DNA of 64,000 nucleotides. Source: Pedobacter glucosidilyticus DSM 23534. GTDB lineage: Bacteria; Bacteroidota; Bacteroidia; Sphingobacteriales; Sphingobacteriaceae. Positions within the stretch are counted from its first letter, which is position 1, and every line of letters begins with the position of its first letter. Below are positions 8,350 to 17,130 of this stretch, piece by piece. The DNA lies in contig NZ_AULF01000021.1 in assembly GCF_000425145.1 (NCBI RefSeq), forward strand, positions 1 through 64,000. The letters are read 5' to 3'. Below the pieces are notes generated by a model. The model did no database searches. It was not told the origin of the DNA and saw only the letters and a program-made list of their open reading frames with translations. Position numbers and translations under genes: made by a program.

Positions 8350-9384
8350 TTAAAAGTTATTTCTATTGGTATTATGGTAGCTATCAAATGAGGATCTTTC
8401 AAATGGATTTTGATATTCTGCTTTCTCTTGTAAGTTAAATACTATTGGAACCGTATAAGAAATCCTAACGAATTTTCCATTTTGTATACCCGGTTTCCAT
8501 TTAGGGCTTTTCGATAATACCCTTAAAGCTTCTTCGCCACAGCCGCCACCAATACCTCTAAGTATTTTCAAATTCGCTAAGGATCCGTCTTTCTCAACAA
8601 CAAAATTTATTATTATTCGTCCTTTTATATTTTGCTCTTTAGCCTCCTTTGGGTAATATAAATTACGACTTAAAAATTCTCCAAATGCTGCATTTCCTCC
8701 AGGAAATTCTGGTAAAGTTTCTCTAGCTTTATATTCAAAAACTTTTCCATCCCTCTCTATTCTTTTTCCATTTCTGAATTGCCCTAACTGATACATTTCT
8801 TCTATGATAGAACCATCAGTAATATCAAATGATTTCCAAAGTCCATATTTTAATCCTTCTCTATAAAACCCTTCCTTAAAAGAACCATTTGTAGAAACCA
8901 TTTTAAACTGTCCTGTACCGGTACTATCAAGAAACGATTTTCCTAAAGAATCTGCCAAATAAGTCACAATACCACCATCAAAAGAGTCTTTAATACTTAT
9001 TGGCGTTTTATAATTTTTTTTCTCTCTCAAGACTCCATTATGATAATAGTATCTAAATAAGCCCACTTTTAAATTTTTCTGATAAAACCCGATTTGTTCT
9101 TTAGCTCCATTTGGATAAAAATCTGTGCAATAACCATCTAAAACCAAATTAGGTAAAAATGAGCTTACATGTCCTAATCTTCGGATTTTTCCATCTTTAT
9201 AATACTCTATCAATTCATAGTTTACCATTCCAGAATCTGGCTCTCTGATAATTCTTATGAAATCTGCGCTGTCTTTTTCTTTAACAGATTTTCCATTTTC
9301 TTTTAAAAAATAAATGTTTTGTCTTTTTTGAGCCGATACTGAAAAAGAAATCAAAAGCACTAATAATAGATACAAGTTTTTCAT
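8350..9384 (-). CDS. Secreted MORN/YwqK-like repeat protein with TonB C-terminal domain, copy 5
   Basis: 344 residues with signal peptide MKNLYLLLVLLISFSVSAQ. YwqK-like repeats EYYKDGKIRRLG, FYPNGAKEQIG and YYHNGVLREKK are followed by GLKYGLWKSF and a TonB_C domain ending SYTVPIVFNL. Unlike the other copies it has about 25 extra residues after that end (from QEKAEYQNPF to NTNRNNF), which run to within one base of copy 4's start. The extension may be accidental read-through into spacer DNA. It is the first gene of the array and starts divergently from the lipoprotein at 9470. Confidence 0.85.
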   Translation of the reverse strand: MKNLYLLLVLLISFSVSAQKRQNIYFLKENGKSVKEKDSADFIRIIREPDSGMVNYELIEYYKDGKIRRLGHVSSFLPNLVLDGYCTDFYPNGAKEQIGFYQKNLKVGLFRYYYHNGVLREKKNYKTPISIKDSFDGGIVTYLADSLGKSFLDSTGTGQFKMVSTNGSFKEGFYREGLKYGLWKSFDITDGSIIEEMYQLGQFRNGKRIERDGKVFEYKARETLPEFPGGNAAFGEFLSRNLYYPKEAKEQNIKGRIIINFVVEKDGSLANLKILRGIGGGCGEEALRVLSKSPKWKPGIQNGKFVRISYTVPIVFNLQEKAEYQNPFERSSFDSYHNTNRNNF

Positions 9385-9469
9385 TTTTAAATTGGTAGAA
9401 TGATTTTATACGTAGTAAATTTATTAATTTGGAATGAAGATTGCTAATATTGAGCTAAATTTTGAATAT

Positions 9470-9988
9470 ATGAAAAAGGTATTAATTTATACACTTTTAG
9501 TGTTTTTATTTTTTACTAGCTGTGCAACTGTTCAATCTGTAGTACGCTCGGTTTTTCCTTATACGGCTACTTTAATCATCCCCGCTGCGAATAGCAGCAA
9601 TAACGCTTTTAGCATCAGTAGCGCTGCCCGCAGTTTCGATCAAATTTTTACCGGACAAACCAATAACAACCAAATTTCACAAGTTCGTATTGCATCAGCT
9701 AGGATAGATGCTATAAGTCCTACAACGCAAAACTTAGGCACTTTCAAGTCGATTAAATTGTATTTGGTAAACGGCAAAGAACAAACTTTAGTAGCTACTA
9801 GAACAGATATTGCAGCTACTGCCGGAAGATCTATTATGCTAGATACTGATAATAGTAAACTGTTGGATGATTATCTTAAAACAGGAACTTCGAGCATTAA
9901 AATGGAGTATGTGCTACAGAACAACTTACAGGTAGACCTTAGTGTTAAAGTAAGTTTAAGCTTTAATGTAGCTACGCCTACTAGATAA
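9470..9988 (+). CDS. Lipoprotein of unknown function
   Basis: The frame opens at 9434, but the ATG at 9470 starts MKKVLIYTLLVFLFFTSCAT, a clear lipoprotein signal with lipobox FTSC, so the protein is taken as 172 residues. The mature part is rich in Ser, Asn and Thr (PAANSSNNAFSISSAARSFD). It has a segment SQVRIASARIDAISPTTQN and an end with alternating beta pattern (SIKMEYVLQNN to SLSFNVATPTR). This looks like an all-beta, membrane-anchored domain. No named family is recognised. It is divergent from the TonB/MORN array and followed by the long non-coding repeat region. Confidence 0.75.
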   Translation: MKKVLIYTLLVFLFFTSCATVQSVVRSVFPYTATLIIPAANSSNNAFSISSAARSFDQIFTGQTNNNQISQVRIASARIDAISPTTQNLGTFKSIKLYLVNGKEQTLVATRTDIAATAGRSIMLDTDNSKLLDDYLKTGTSSIKMEYVLQNNLQVDLSVKVSLSFNVATPTR

Positions 9989-10095
9989 GGTTTTCAAAAA
10001 GTAGAAAGTCAAAAGTACATAGTATAAAGATGCCTAAATAGCGATATTTTAAAGTAGAAAGTACAGCGTATAAAGTATAAAGACCCTAAAGAGCA

Positions 10096-10793
10096 GATAT
10101 TTAGGAACTTCCAATAATGTTTAAACAATCTTTCCGAAGAACGAGGACGGCCTATGAAGATTTGGACGTGAAGTCAAATAAATCTTTTGCAAAAACTTTC
10201 ATTATGCACTGGCGGGAAACAATCCGACGGGTGTTGTAGTAGCTTTCAATATGCAAACCCCTTCACACCACTCAGGATTGTGGATAAAGATTTATTTAGA
10301 CGTAACAACAAATATTCATCAGCCTTGAGTTTTTGGCAACTTTTTTATCAAGAAAAAAGTAGCTAGGGTTGGCCGCCTATGAGGCTGGAAAGCCTTGTGC
10401 GGAGATGCCATTTTAATCTTTAATGATATTAATTATCCGCCTCATGAGCCGGCGGGGCCCATTACTTTTTAGAGGAAAAAAGTAATCAAAATCCTTGATC
10501 AATCCCACAGGAGCCTTTGTCGCACACCCCTTAACACACTCAAAAACAGGGAGCGCTTATTTTTGCTCGTTTATGCTTATTGAAAGTTAGTAAAAACTCG
10601 AACACAAAACCGCATGCGCTATAGGCTTGGTTGTGCAAGATTTTTAATTTCTGCTCCTGTTTTTCGTCTTTCCGGCTCTTGGGGATTGCTCATGCGCTTC
10701 GGGATAGTCTGTTTTTTATGAATGTTTGTTCCTTTCTGGAAGTATCTGTAAGTATAAAGTACTGATTAGAAAGCAGAAAGGCTTTTTAAATCG
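10096..10793. repeat. Tandem ~700-bp non-coding unit, copy 1
   Basis: This unit runs from GATATTTAGGAACTTCC to the next occurrence of the same start, 698 bp on. No open frame of convincing length is seen on either strand. It contains a nested stem: AAATAAATCTTT (10176-10187) pairs with AAAGATTTATTT (10286-10297), ACAATCC (10219-10225) with GGATTGT (10275-10281), and GGTGT (10230-10234) with ACACC (10265-10269). Further right are two hairpins of the form ACTTTTTT..AAAAAAGT that lie in inverted orientation to each other. The 90 bp before the unit are AAAGTAGAAAGTA-type degenerate repeats. Confidence 0.8.
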
Positions 10794-11503
10794 GATATTT
10801 AGGAACTTCCAATAATATTAAACCAAACTTTCCGAAGAACGAAAGACGGCCTATGAAGATTTGGAAGTATAGGTAAATAAATCTTTTGCAAAAACTTTCA
10901 TTATGCACTGGCGGGAGGGAAACAATCCGACGGGTGTTGTAGTAGCTTTCAATATGCAAAAACATTCACACCACTCAGGATTGTGCATAAAGATTTATTT
11001 AGACGTAACAACAAATATTCATCAGCCTTGAGTTTTTGGCAACTTTTTTATCAAGAAAAAAGTGGCTAGCGTTGGCCGCCTATGAAGCCGGAGAGCCTTG
11101 AGCGCTAAGCCTACTAATTCAAAGATCTTTAATGATATTAATTATCCGCCTCAAGAGCCGGCGGGGCCCATTACTTTTTAGAGGAAAAAAGTAATCAAAA
11201 TCCTTGATCAATCCCACAGGAGCCTTTGTCGCACACCCCTTAACACACTCAAAAACAGGGAGCGCTCATTTTTGCTCGTTTATGCTTATTGAAAGTTAGT
11301 AAAAACTCGAACACAAAACCGCATGCGCTATAGGCTTGGTTGTGCAAGATTTTTAATTTCTGCTCCTGTTTTTCGTCTTTCCGGCTCTTGGGGATTGCTC
11401 ATGCGCTTCGGGATAGTCTGTTTTTTTATGAATGGTTGCTCTTTTCTGGAAGTATCTGTAAGTATAAAGTACTGATTAGAAAGCAGAAAGGCTTTTTAAA
11501 TCG
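10794..11503. repeat. Tandem ~700-bp non-coding unit, copy 2
   Basis: Second copy, 710 bp. The same nested stem spans 10875-11000. Relative to copy 1 the loops and spacers differ (for example GGCGGGAGGGAAACAATCC against GGCGGGAAACAATCC), while all three paired segments are kept. It is nearly identical to copy 3. No coding frame is supported. Confidence 0.85.
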
Positions 11504-12205
11504 GATATTTAGGAACTTCCAATAATATTAAACCAAACTTTCCGAAGAACGAAAGACGGCCTATGAAGATTTGGAAGTATAGGTAAATAAATCTTTTGCA
11601 AAAACTTTCATTATGCACTGGCGGGAGGGAAACAATCCGACGGGTGTTGTAGAAGCTTTCAATATGCAAAAACATTCACACCACTCAGGATTGTGCATAA
11701 AGATTTATTTAGACGTAACAACAAATATTCATCAGCCTTGAGTTTTTGGCAACTTTTTTATCAAGAAAAAAGTGGCTAGTGTTGGCCGCCTATGAGGCCG
11801 GAGAGCCTTGAGCGCTAAGCCTACTAATTCAAAGATCTTTAATGATAATAATTATCCGCCTCAAGAGCCGGCGGGGCCCATTACTTTTTAGAGGAAAAAA
11901 GTAATCAAAATCCTTGATCAATCCCACAGGAGCCTTTGTCGCACAAGGCTTACCCACACTCAAAAACAGGGAGCGCTTATTTTTGCTCGTTTATGCTTAT
12001 TGAAAAAAGCTCGAACACAAAACCGCATGCGCTATAGGCTTGGAAGTGCAAGATTTTTTAATTTCTGCTATTGTTTTTTCGTTTTTCCGGCTCTGGGGGA
12101 TTGCCCATGCTTTTCGGGATAGCCTGTTTTTTTATGAATGGTTGCTCTTTTCTGGAGTATAAAGTAAAAAGTACAGAGTAGAAAGTATAAAGAACCTAAA
12201 ATTGA
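11504..12205. repeat. Tandem ~700-bp non-coding unit, copy 3
   Basis: Third copy, 702 bp, with the nested stem at 11585-11710. The first 450 bp are almost the same as copy 2; the last 250 bp diverge (a deletion near 12005 and changes such as GCACAAGGCTTACCC). This gradient suggests copies 2 and 3 duplicated recently. The 61-codon plus-strand frame at 11340-11525 spans the copy 2/3 junction and is not conserved, so it is not called. Confidence 0.85.
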
Positions 12206-12515
12206 GATTTTTAGGAACTGCCTTTAAATATAAAACTCATCTTTCCTAAGAACGAGGGATGGCCTATGGAGATTTGGAAGTGTAGTCAAATAAATCTTTT
12301 GTATAAACTTTCATAAAACACTAGCAGGAAACAATCCGACGGGTGTTGTAAATACTTTCATCAAGCAAAACCCTTCACACCACTTAGGATTGTGGATAAA
12401 GATTTATTTAGACGTAACAACAAATATTCATCAGCCTTGAGTTTTTGGCAACTTTTTTATCAAGAAAAAAGTGGCTAGGGTTGGCCGCCTATGAGGCCGG
12501 AAAGCCTTGTGCGTA
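12206..12515. repeat. Tandem non-coding unit, copy 4 (partial and divergent)
   Basis: The first ~310 bp of a fourth unit. The stem at 12288-12409 keeps all three paired segments even though the intervening loop has changed strongly (TAAATACTTTCATCAAGC replaces GTAGTAGCTTTCAATATGC). The unit breaks off after GCCGGAAAGCCTTGTGCG, exactly where the second inverted arm should follow. AAAGTAAAAAGTACAGAGTAG repeats precede it at 12157-12190. Confidence 0.75.
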
Positions 12516-12578
12516 ATTGCCCAATTTTAAGACATATAACAGCGTTAAAGATATTAAAATCCTTAAACCCAATTACCT

Positions 12579-12770
12579 TTATTTTTTTAACATCACATTT
12601 ATCATAGAAGAAACACCAGCCTTTACAAATAAACCAGCTTTACTTTTATGATCTGCTGCAAAAGCTTCTTCTGTTTGCTGTTGTTTCAATCCTAATGAAA
12701 GTCCTAAAATTAAAATTACAGGAACTATTAACATGATAAATGGCGATATAGTGGTTGATATTTTTTTCAT
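12579..12770 (-). CDS. Small single-pass membrane protein, hypothetical
   Basis: The frame starts at 12812, but the ATG at 12770 (MKKISTTISP) puts a hydrophobic helix (FIMLIVPVILILGLSLGL) directly after a short charged N-terminus, so 63 residues are annotated. A QQQTEEAFAADHKSKAG linker and an amphipathic end (VSSMINVMLKK) follow. The helix could be a signal anchor. I recognise no family. It lies alone between the repeat region and the divergent LytS-type kinase. Confidence 0.5.
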   Translation of the reverse strand: MKKISTTISPFIMLIVPVILILGLSLGLKQQQTEEAFAADHKSKAGLFVKAGVSSMINVMLKK

Positions 12771-12990
12771 CTTATGTTGTTTTATCGTTTTGTTGAAACA
12801 AATATTCACCATCTTTTTAGCTTCCTAAAAAGTATTATACTAAGCCCCTATATTTAAAGACGAATAGCCATTTTAGCAGATAAACCCATTTTTAAAGACC
12901 ATTACCTGTTGGTAGATAAAATACGGGCGTTGGTAGAAAAAAACTGTTTAAAACAGTATAAAAATCAATAATTTTAAGACATTAGACAAC

Positions 12991-14016
12991 ATGAACTGGA
13001 GAAAGAAAATAATGCTACACGCTATGGTATGGGCTTTTTTAATTGCCCTATTTACCTTGGTAGCTTCTGGCGGATTTAACTCTAGCAAGGGTTTTTACAT
13101 CCATTTCATCAATATGTCTATCCTTAACGTGATTATCTTTTACGTTAACCTCTATATCATTATCCCGGCAACACTAAACAAAAGGAAGTTCTTTTTATGG
13201 TTTTTCTCTTGCTCAGCAGTAGTGATATTGTTTACATTAATAAAATATGCCGAAAGCTTCTATATGTTTAAGCTGAGCAATTTAGACATCACCATAGAGG
13301 GTAAAAAAATAGCCGATAACGAGTTTTGGGCTAATATCATTTCCTTCTTTCTTACCAATGGCTTCTTTATATTCTTAAGTACTGTTTATAAATTTACTGT
13401 CGACTGGTTTTTTAATGAGAAAGAAAAAAGCGATTTAGAAAAGCAAAGTTTATCGGCAGAGTTGGCCTTTCTAAAATCGCAGATTAACCCCCACTTTTTA
13501 TTTAACTCGCTAAATAATATTTACTCTTTAGCCTATCAAAAATCTGATGCAACACCCAACGCTATTCTAAAACTATCAGAAATTATGCGCTATATGCTCT
13601 ACGAGAGTAATGATAGCAGGGTAAATTTGGCTAAAGAGATTAATTATCTACAAAGTTATATAGAGCTTCAAAAGTTAAGGTTTAGAGAAGGCGCTCATGT
13701 TGTTTTAGAGGTAGAGGGCGAAGTTAAAGACCAAGTTATTGTACCCTTAATTTTAATATCTTTTGTAGAAAACGCTTTTAAACACGGTGTAGCTACTGAT
13801 GAACGTAACCCTATTTATATCAATATTTCGCTGTTTGAAAACACCCTACTTTTTACGCTACGTAACCTTAAGAACAAGCAAAACAAAGATCAAACTGGTG
13901 GTATAGGTATGGTAAATGTAAAAAGAAGATTAGACCTCACCTATCCACAGCAATATAAACTTACCGTAGAAGATGGCGAAGAGCATTATTTCTGCGAATT
14001 ATATTTAAATTTATAG
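12991..14016 (+). CDS. LytS-family sensor histidine kinase
   Basis: 341 residues, with four hydrophobic segments in the first ~130 (around residues 8-26, 38-58, 68-88 and 108-128), then a His_kinase (PF06580) domain. The phospho-acceptor histidine is in LKSQINPHFLFNSLNNIYSL (about residue 168). The ATP-binding part shows SFVENAFKHGV and GGIGMVNVKRRLDLTYPQQY. The pair with the LytTR regulator starting 2 bp downstream forms a standard Bacteroidota two-component system acting from the inner membrane. No signal is apparent from the sequence; the neighbours do not identify a target. Confidence 0.93.
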   Translation: MNWRKKIMLHAMVWAFLIALFTLVASGGFNSSKGFYIHFINMSILNVIIFYVNLYIIIPATLNKRKFFLWFFSCSAVVILFTLIKYAESFYMFKLSNLDITIEGKKIADNEFWANIISFFLTNGFFIFLSTVYKFTVDWFFNEKEKSDLEKQSLSAELAFLKSQINPHFLFNSLNNIYSLAYQKSDATPNAILKLSEIMRYMLYESNDSRVNLAKEINYLQSYIELQKLRFREGAHVVLEVEGEVKDQVIVPLILISFVENAFKHGVATDERNPIYINISLFENTLLFTLRNLKNKQNKDQTGGIGMVNVKRRLDLTYPQQYKLTVEDGEEHYFCELYLNL

Positions 14017-14018
14017 CC

Positions 14019-14741
14019 ATGATACGCTGCCTTGTTGTAGATGACGAGCCTTTGGCTATCGATATAATCTCTGATTATATCGAGAAAATACCTTTTCTTA
14101 CCCTAGTTAAAAGCTATCAAAACCCTATTGAAGCTTTAATGGCCGTACAAAACGGCGAAGCTGATTTGGTTTTCCTTGATGTGCAAATGCCAGAACTAAC
14201 AGGTATTCAGTTTTTAAAAATCGCTAACGGGAAGTGTAAGGTAATTTTAACTACTGCCTACCAAGAGTATGCTTTAGAAGGTTATGAGCTTAATGTGGTT
14301 GATTATCTATTAAAGCCAGTAGCTTTTGAGCGTTTTTACCAAGCAGCACAAAAAGCACAACAATTGTTATGTAATGTAGCGGCTCCGCTTCCTGTAGAAA
14401 CTAATGCTGCTCCAGCCCCCATCAATAATTTTATTTTTGTTAAAACGGAGCATAAAATCCAAAAGATATACTTAAATGATATTTTGTTTATTGAGGGTTT
14501 GAAAGATTATATCTCCATCTATACCAAAACAGAACGTATCATTACCTTGCAAAGCATGAAAAAAATGGAGGATGTTTTACCAGAGCATCAATTCATCAGG
14601 GTACATAAATCTTATATTCTTGCTTTAGATAAAATTGAAAGTATAGAGCGTAGCCGCATCAGTATTGGAGATAAAATTATCCCGATAGGAGACACCTACC
14701 GGGATGGATTTTTTAAAGCTATCGAGAGCAGAAATGTTTAA
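14019..14741 (+). CDS. LytTR-family response regulator
   Basis: 240 residues. The receiver domain (1-120) has the acidic pair in VVDDEPLA and the phospho-acceptor in DLVFLDVQMPELTG, with LTTAYQEYALEGYELNVVDY further on and the lysine in LLKPV. The DNA-binding LytTR domain (about 138-238) has NNFIFVKTEHKIQKI and FIRVHKSYILALDKIES. It is presumably phosphorylated by the kinase 2 bp upstream and should bind direct repeats. Its last four bases overlap the end of the convergent dehydrogenase gene. Confidence 0.93.
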   Translation: MIRCLVVDDEPLAIDIISDYIEKIPFLTLVKSYQNPIEALMAVQNGEADLVFLDVQMPELTGIQFLKIANGKCKVILTTAYQEYALEGYELNVVDYLLKPVAFERFYQAAQKAQQLLCNVAAPLPVETNAAPAPINNFIFVKTEHKIQKIYLNDILFIEGLKDYISIYTKTERIITLQSMKKMEDVLPEHQFIRVHKSYILALDKIESIERSRISIGDKIIPIGDTYRDGFFKAIESRNV

Positions 14742-15745
14742 TCCTCGAAAGTAATCACAATCTTTCCAAACTGATCTGATTGATCCATTAAACGGATAGC
14801 TTTTTCTGCATCTTCGCAAGGAAAAACGCTTTCTACCACAGGTTTAATTTCATGTTTGGTCATAAATTGTAGCATATCCTCAAATTCTTGAGCCGTACCC
14901 ATCGTTGTACCCATAATTTGTAGTTGTTTCCAGAAGATGATACGGGCATTAAGAGGTGGTAAATCTCCGGCAGTAGCGCCAAAGAAAACCAAACGAGCAC
15001 CAGGTTTTACGTGGTTTAAGTGTTTAGCAAAACCTTCGCCAATAGCGCTATCTATAATCACATCAAAACCATCAGCAGCTAAGGCTTGCAAATCTGTATC
15101 ATAACTTGGGCTTTTATAGTTTATACCACCCTTTGCTCCTAGCGTAATTGCTTTGGCTATTTTATCATCAGAACCAGAGGTTACATAAACCTCAGCACCT
15201 GCATAAACAGCCCAAAGTAAAGCAAAAGTAGCTGCGCCACCACCTATACCCACAATCAATACTTTTTCATTTTTTTTAAGCTGCGCTTTGGTAAATAAAG
15301 CCCGGTATGCGGTTAATCCTGCCAAGGGGAAAGCTGCAGCTTCTATATGGTTTAGATATTTAGGCTTTTCGTAAACTTGTGCTACAGGTACTTTAACATA
15401 GGCTGCAAAAGTACCATCATCTGGCAAACCTAATATTTTAAAGTCTTTTCCTTGATAATTTGGAGCATCGCCCCAGTTAAATGATGGGTTGATAACTACT
15501 TCTTTGCTTATCCAGTGTTGGTTGGCATCGTCATAAACTTCTGCCACAACACCACAGCCATCAGAACCTAAAGTAATAGGGAACTTTAAGCCTGCATATT
15601 TGCCTTGTTGTATCCAGTAATCTCTACGATTAAAAGCTGCTGCTTTAATCTTTACCAATACCTCGCCAGTATTGAGCGTAGGTTTGCTAACTTCTTCTAA
15701 TTTAAGGGGTTCTTTTATGCCGTGAAGCACTAAAGCTTTCATCAT
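14738..15745 (-). CDS. Zinc-independent medium-chain dehydrogenase (quinone-oxidoreductase-like)
   Basis: 335 residues of the MDR superfamily. The N-terminal GroES-like domain has VLVKIKAAAFNRRDYWIQQG and LGSDGCGVV. The Rossmann domain has VLIVGIGGGAATFALLWAVY, which is the NAD(P)H-binding glycine motif. The structural-zinc cysteine cluster of alcohol dehydrogenases is missing, so an NADPH-dependent quinone or enone reductase is likely; the substrate is unknown. The start at 15745 is chosen because its ATG overlaps the TGA of the small lipoprotein gene in an ATGA arrangement, suggesting translational coupling. A second ATG follows directly. Confidence 0.88.
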   Translation of the reverse strand: MMKALVLHGIKEPLKLEEVSKPTLNTGEVLVKIKAAAFNRRDYWIQQGKYAGLKFPITLGSDGCGVVAEVYDDANQHWISKEVVINPSFNWGDAPNYQGKDFKILGLPDDGTFAAYVKVPVAQVYEKPKYLNHIEAAAFPLAGLTAYRALFTKAQLKKNEKVLIVGIGGGAATFALLWAVYAGAEVYVTSGSDDKIAKAITLGAKGGINYKSPSYDTDLQALAADGFDVIIDSAIGEGFAKHLNHVKPGARLVFFGATAGDLPPLNARIIFWKQLQIMGTTMGTAQEFEDMLQFMTKHEIKPVVESVFPCEDAEKAIRLMDQSDQFGKIVITFED

Positions 15746-15903
15746 CTTTTAAATTTGTTGTATATAAAAAATATGATTGCCAATACAATCACCACAACAA
15801 ATATACCTACATAATAACCAGCTTTAAAAATAGTACCTATAGCCTCGCAACTACTTAAAAAAGTTACCAGTAAAAGCAAACCGGGAATGGATAATTTTTT
15901 CAT
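15742..15903 (-). CDS. Tiny lipoprotein with C-terminal membrane helix (53 aa)
   Basis: A short frame on the minus strand codes for 53 residues: MKKLSIPGLLLLVTFLSSCE is a lipoprotein signal with lipobox LSSC, and VGIFVVVIVLAIIFFI is a second hydrophobic helix before the basic end YNKFKR. Similar ~50-residue proteins are common in Bacteroidota and, as I recall, are sometimes labelled phosphatidate cytidylyltransferase without basis. The stop codon overlaps the start of the dehydrogenase gene. The protein signature and the overlap together support a real gene. Confidence 0.7.
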   Translation of the reverse strand: MKKLSIPGLLLLVTFLSSCEAIGTIFKAGYYVGIFVVVIVLAIIFFIYNKFKR

Positions 15904-15910
15904 AAACATA

Positions 15911-15944
15911 AAAAAAGCGGAGAGATGAATTTCCCTCCGCTTTT
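15911..15944 (-). terminator. Terminator downstream of sodA
   Basis: AAAAAAGCGGAG (15911-15922) pairs with CTCCGCTTTT (15935-15944). On the minus strand the stem is followed by a run of T. It lies 24 bp after the sodA stop. Confidence 0.8.
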
Positions 15945-15967
15945 ATAAGCATTAAAATAATGCCAAA

Positions 15968-16570
15968 TTATTTTGCAGCTGCAAAACGCTCTGCAACAGC
16001 ATCCCAATTAACTACATTCCAAAATGCAGCAATATAATCAGGACGTTTGTTTTGATATTTTAGGTAGTAAGCATGCTCCCAAACATCCATACCTAAGATT
16101 GGTGTACCTTTAACCTCAGCAATATCCATTAAAGGGTTGTCTTGGTTTGGAGTTGAAGTTACTGCTAATTTACCATCAGCCACAATTAACCACGCCCAAC
16201 CAGAACCAAAACGGGTAGCACCTGCTTCAGCAAATTTAGTTTTGAAATCTTCAAAAGAACCAAAAGCAGCATTGATAGCATCAGCCAACTCGCCACTTGG
16301 TGCACCACCCGCATTTGGACCCATTACAGACCAAAATAAAGAGTGATTATAATGACCACCACCATTGTTTCTTACAGCAGCAGGGTAAGCAGAAATATTT
16401 TGGCAAATTTCTTCAATAGAAGAACCGTCTTCTTTACCTTCTAAAGCTTTGTTTAAATTGGTAACATAAGCAGCATGGTGTTTACCATGGTGGATTTCCA
16501 TTGTTGTAGCATCAATATGTGGTTCTAATGCGTTTGTTGCGTATGGTAACGCTGGTAATTCAAAAGCCAT
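15968..16570 (-). CDS. sodA: Superoxide dismutase, Mn or Fe/Mn type
   Basis: 200 residues converting superoxide to peroxide and oxygen in the cytoplasm; there is no signal peptide. Metal ligands are visible in [16 protein letters not shown], and [11 protein letters not shown]. The glycine in [11 protein letters not shown] and the glutamine in TPNQDNPLM are at positions typical of the manganese type, although Bacteroidota enzymes can accept either metal. A -7 promoter element is seen upstream and a terminator downstream, so it is probably a single-gene unit. Confidence 0.96.
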   Translation of the reverse strand: MAFELPALPYATNALEPHIDATTMEIHHGKHHAAYVTNLNKALEGKEDGSSIEEICQNISAYPAAVRNNGGGHYNHSLFWSVMGPNAGGAPSGELADAINAAFGSFEDFKTKFAEAGATRFGSGWAWLIVADGKLAVTSTPNQDNPLMDIAEVKGTPILGMDVWEHAYYLKYQNKRPDYIAAFWNVVNWDAVAERFAAAK

Positions 16571-16611
16571 AATTTATTTATTTTAAGATTTAACAATATG
16601 AGTTAATTTTA

Positions 16612-16619
16612 CAAAGATA
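16612..16619 (-). promoter_or_regulatory. Candidate -7 element of the sodA promoter
   Basis: TATCTTTG on the minus strand matches the Bacteroidota TAnnTTTG consensus, about 42 bp before the sodA ATG. I see no convincing -33 TTG at the right distance, so this is a partial match. Confidence 0.4.
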
Positions 16620-16651
16620 AAGTACTACAGGTATTTTTTGTTTTATTAATG

Positions 16652-17128
16652 TTAAGATTTCTTTCTCTTTTCCTGAAAGAATTTACGCACTACATCTCCA
16701 CACTGTTCTTGTAAAACACCCCCTACAAAAACGGTTTTCGGATGTAAGATTGTAGGACTAACCCTACTAAAACCTCTTTGAGCATCGTAAGCACCAAAAA
16801 CAATCCTACTTACTTGTGTCCAATAAGAAGCTCCTGCACACATCACACAAGGCTCTATCGTTACATATAAAGTGCAATCTTTTAGATATTTGCCACCCAT
16901 AGCATTACTTGCGGCTGTAAAAGCTTGCATTTCTGCATGGGCAGTAACATCATTTAAGCGCTCGGTAAGGTTATGCCCTCTACCAATAATTCTACCGTTA
17001 GCAGCTACAACAATTGCACCAATGGGTACCTCATCCGCATCCAGAGCTAACAAAGCTTCTTTGTAAGCTTCTTTCATGTAAAATTCATCAGGAGAAATTT
17101 CAGGCTCTTCACCAAAAGTATAACGCAT
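16652..17128 (-). CDS. tadA: tRNA-specific adenosine-34 deaminase
   Basis: 158 residues of the cytidine/deoxycytidylate deaminase fold. The zinc and catalytic motif HAEMQAF and the second zinc motif EPCVMCAGA are both present, with VPIGAIVV ahead of them and a family-typical C-terminus (QEQCGDVVRKFFQEKRKK). TadA converts A34 to inosine in tRNA-Arg(ACG), which is essential for decoding CGN. The first 17 residues before MKEAYKEAL may not be translated. It starts 2 bp after the csaA stop, so the two are probably co-transcribed. Confidence 0.93.
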   Translation of the reverse strand: MRYTFGEEPEISPDEFYMKEAYKEALLALDADEVPIGAIVVAANGRIIGRGHNLTERLNDVTAHAEMQAFTAASNAMGGKYLKDCTLYVTIEPCVMCAGASYWTQVSRIVFGAYDAQRGFSRVSPTILHPKTVFVGGVLQEQCGDVVRKFFQEKRKKS

Positions 17129-17130
17129 AT

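Noticed and set aside
11340-11525. 61-codon plus frame in the tandem repeats
   Set aside because: It crosses the junction of copies 2 and 3, lacks a start context and is not open in the other copies.
10096-12515. The tandem repeats as rRNA, a group II intron or a retron
   Set aside because: No reverse transcriptase frame, no conserved domain V or rRNA motifs, and no msr/msd-like layout next to an RT gene could be seen.
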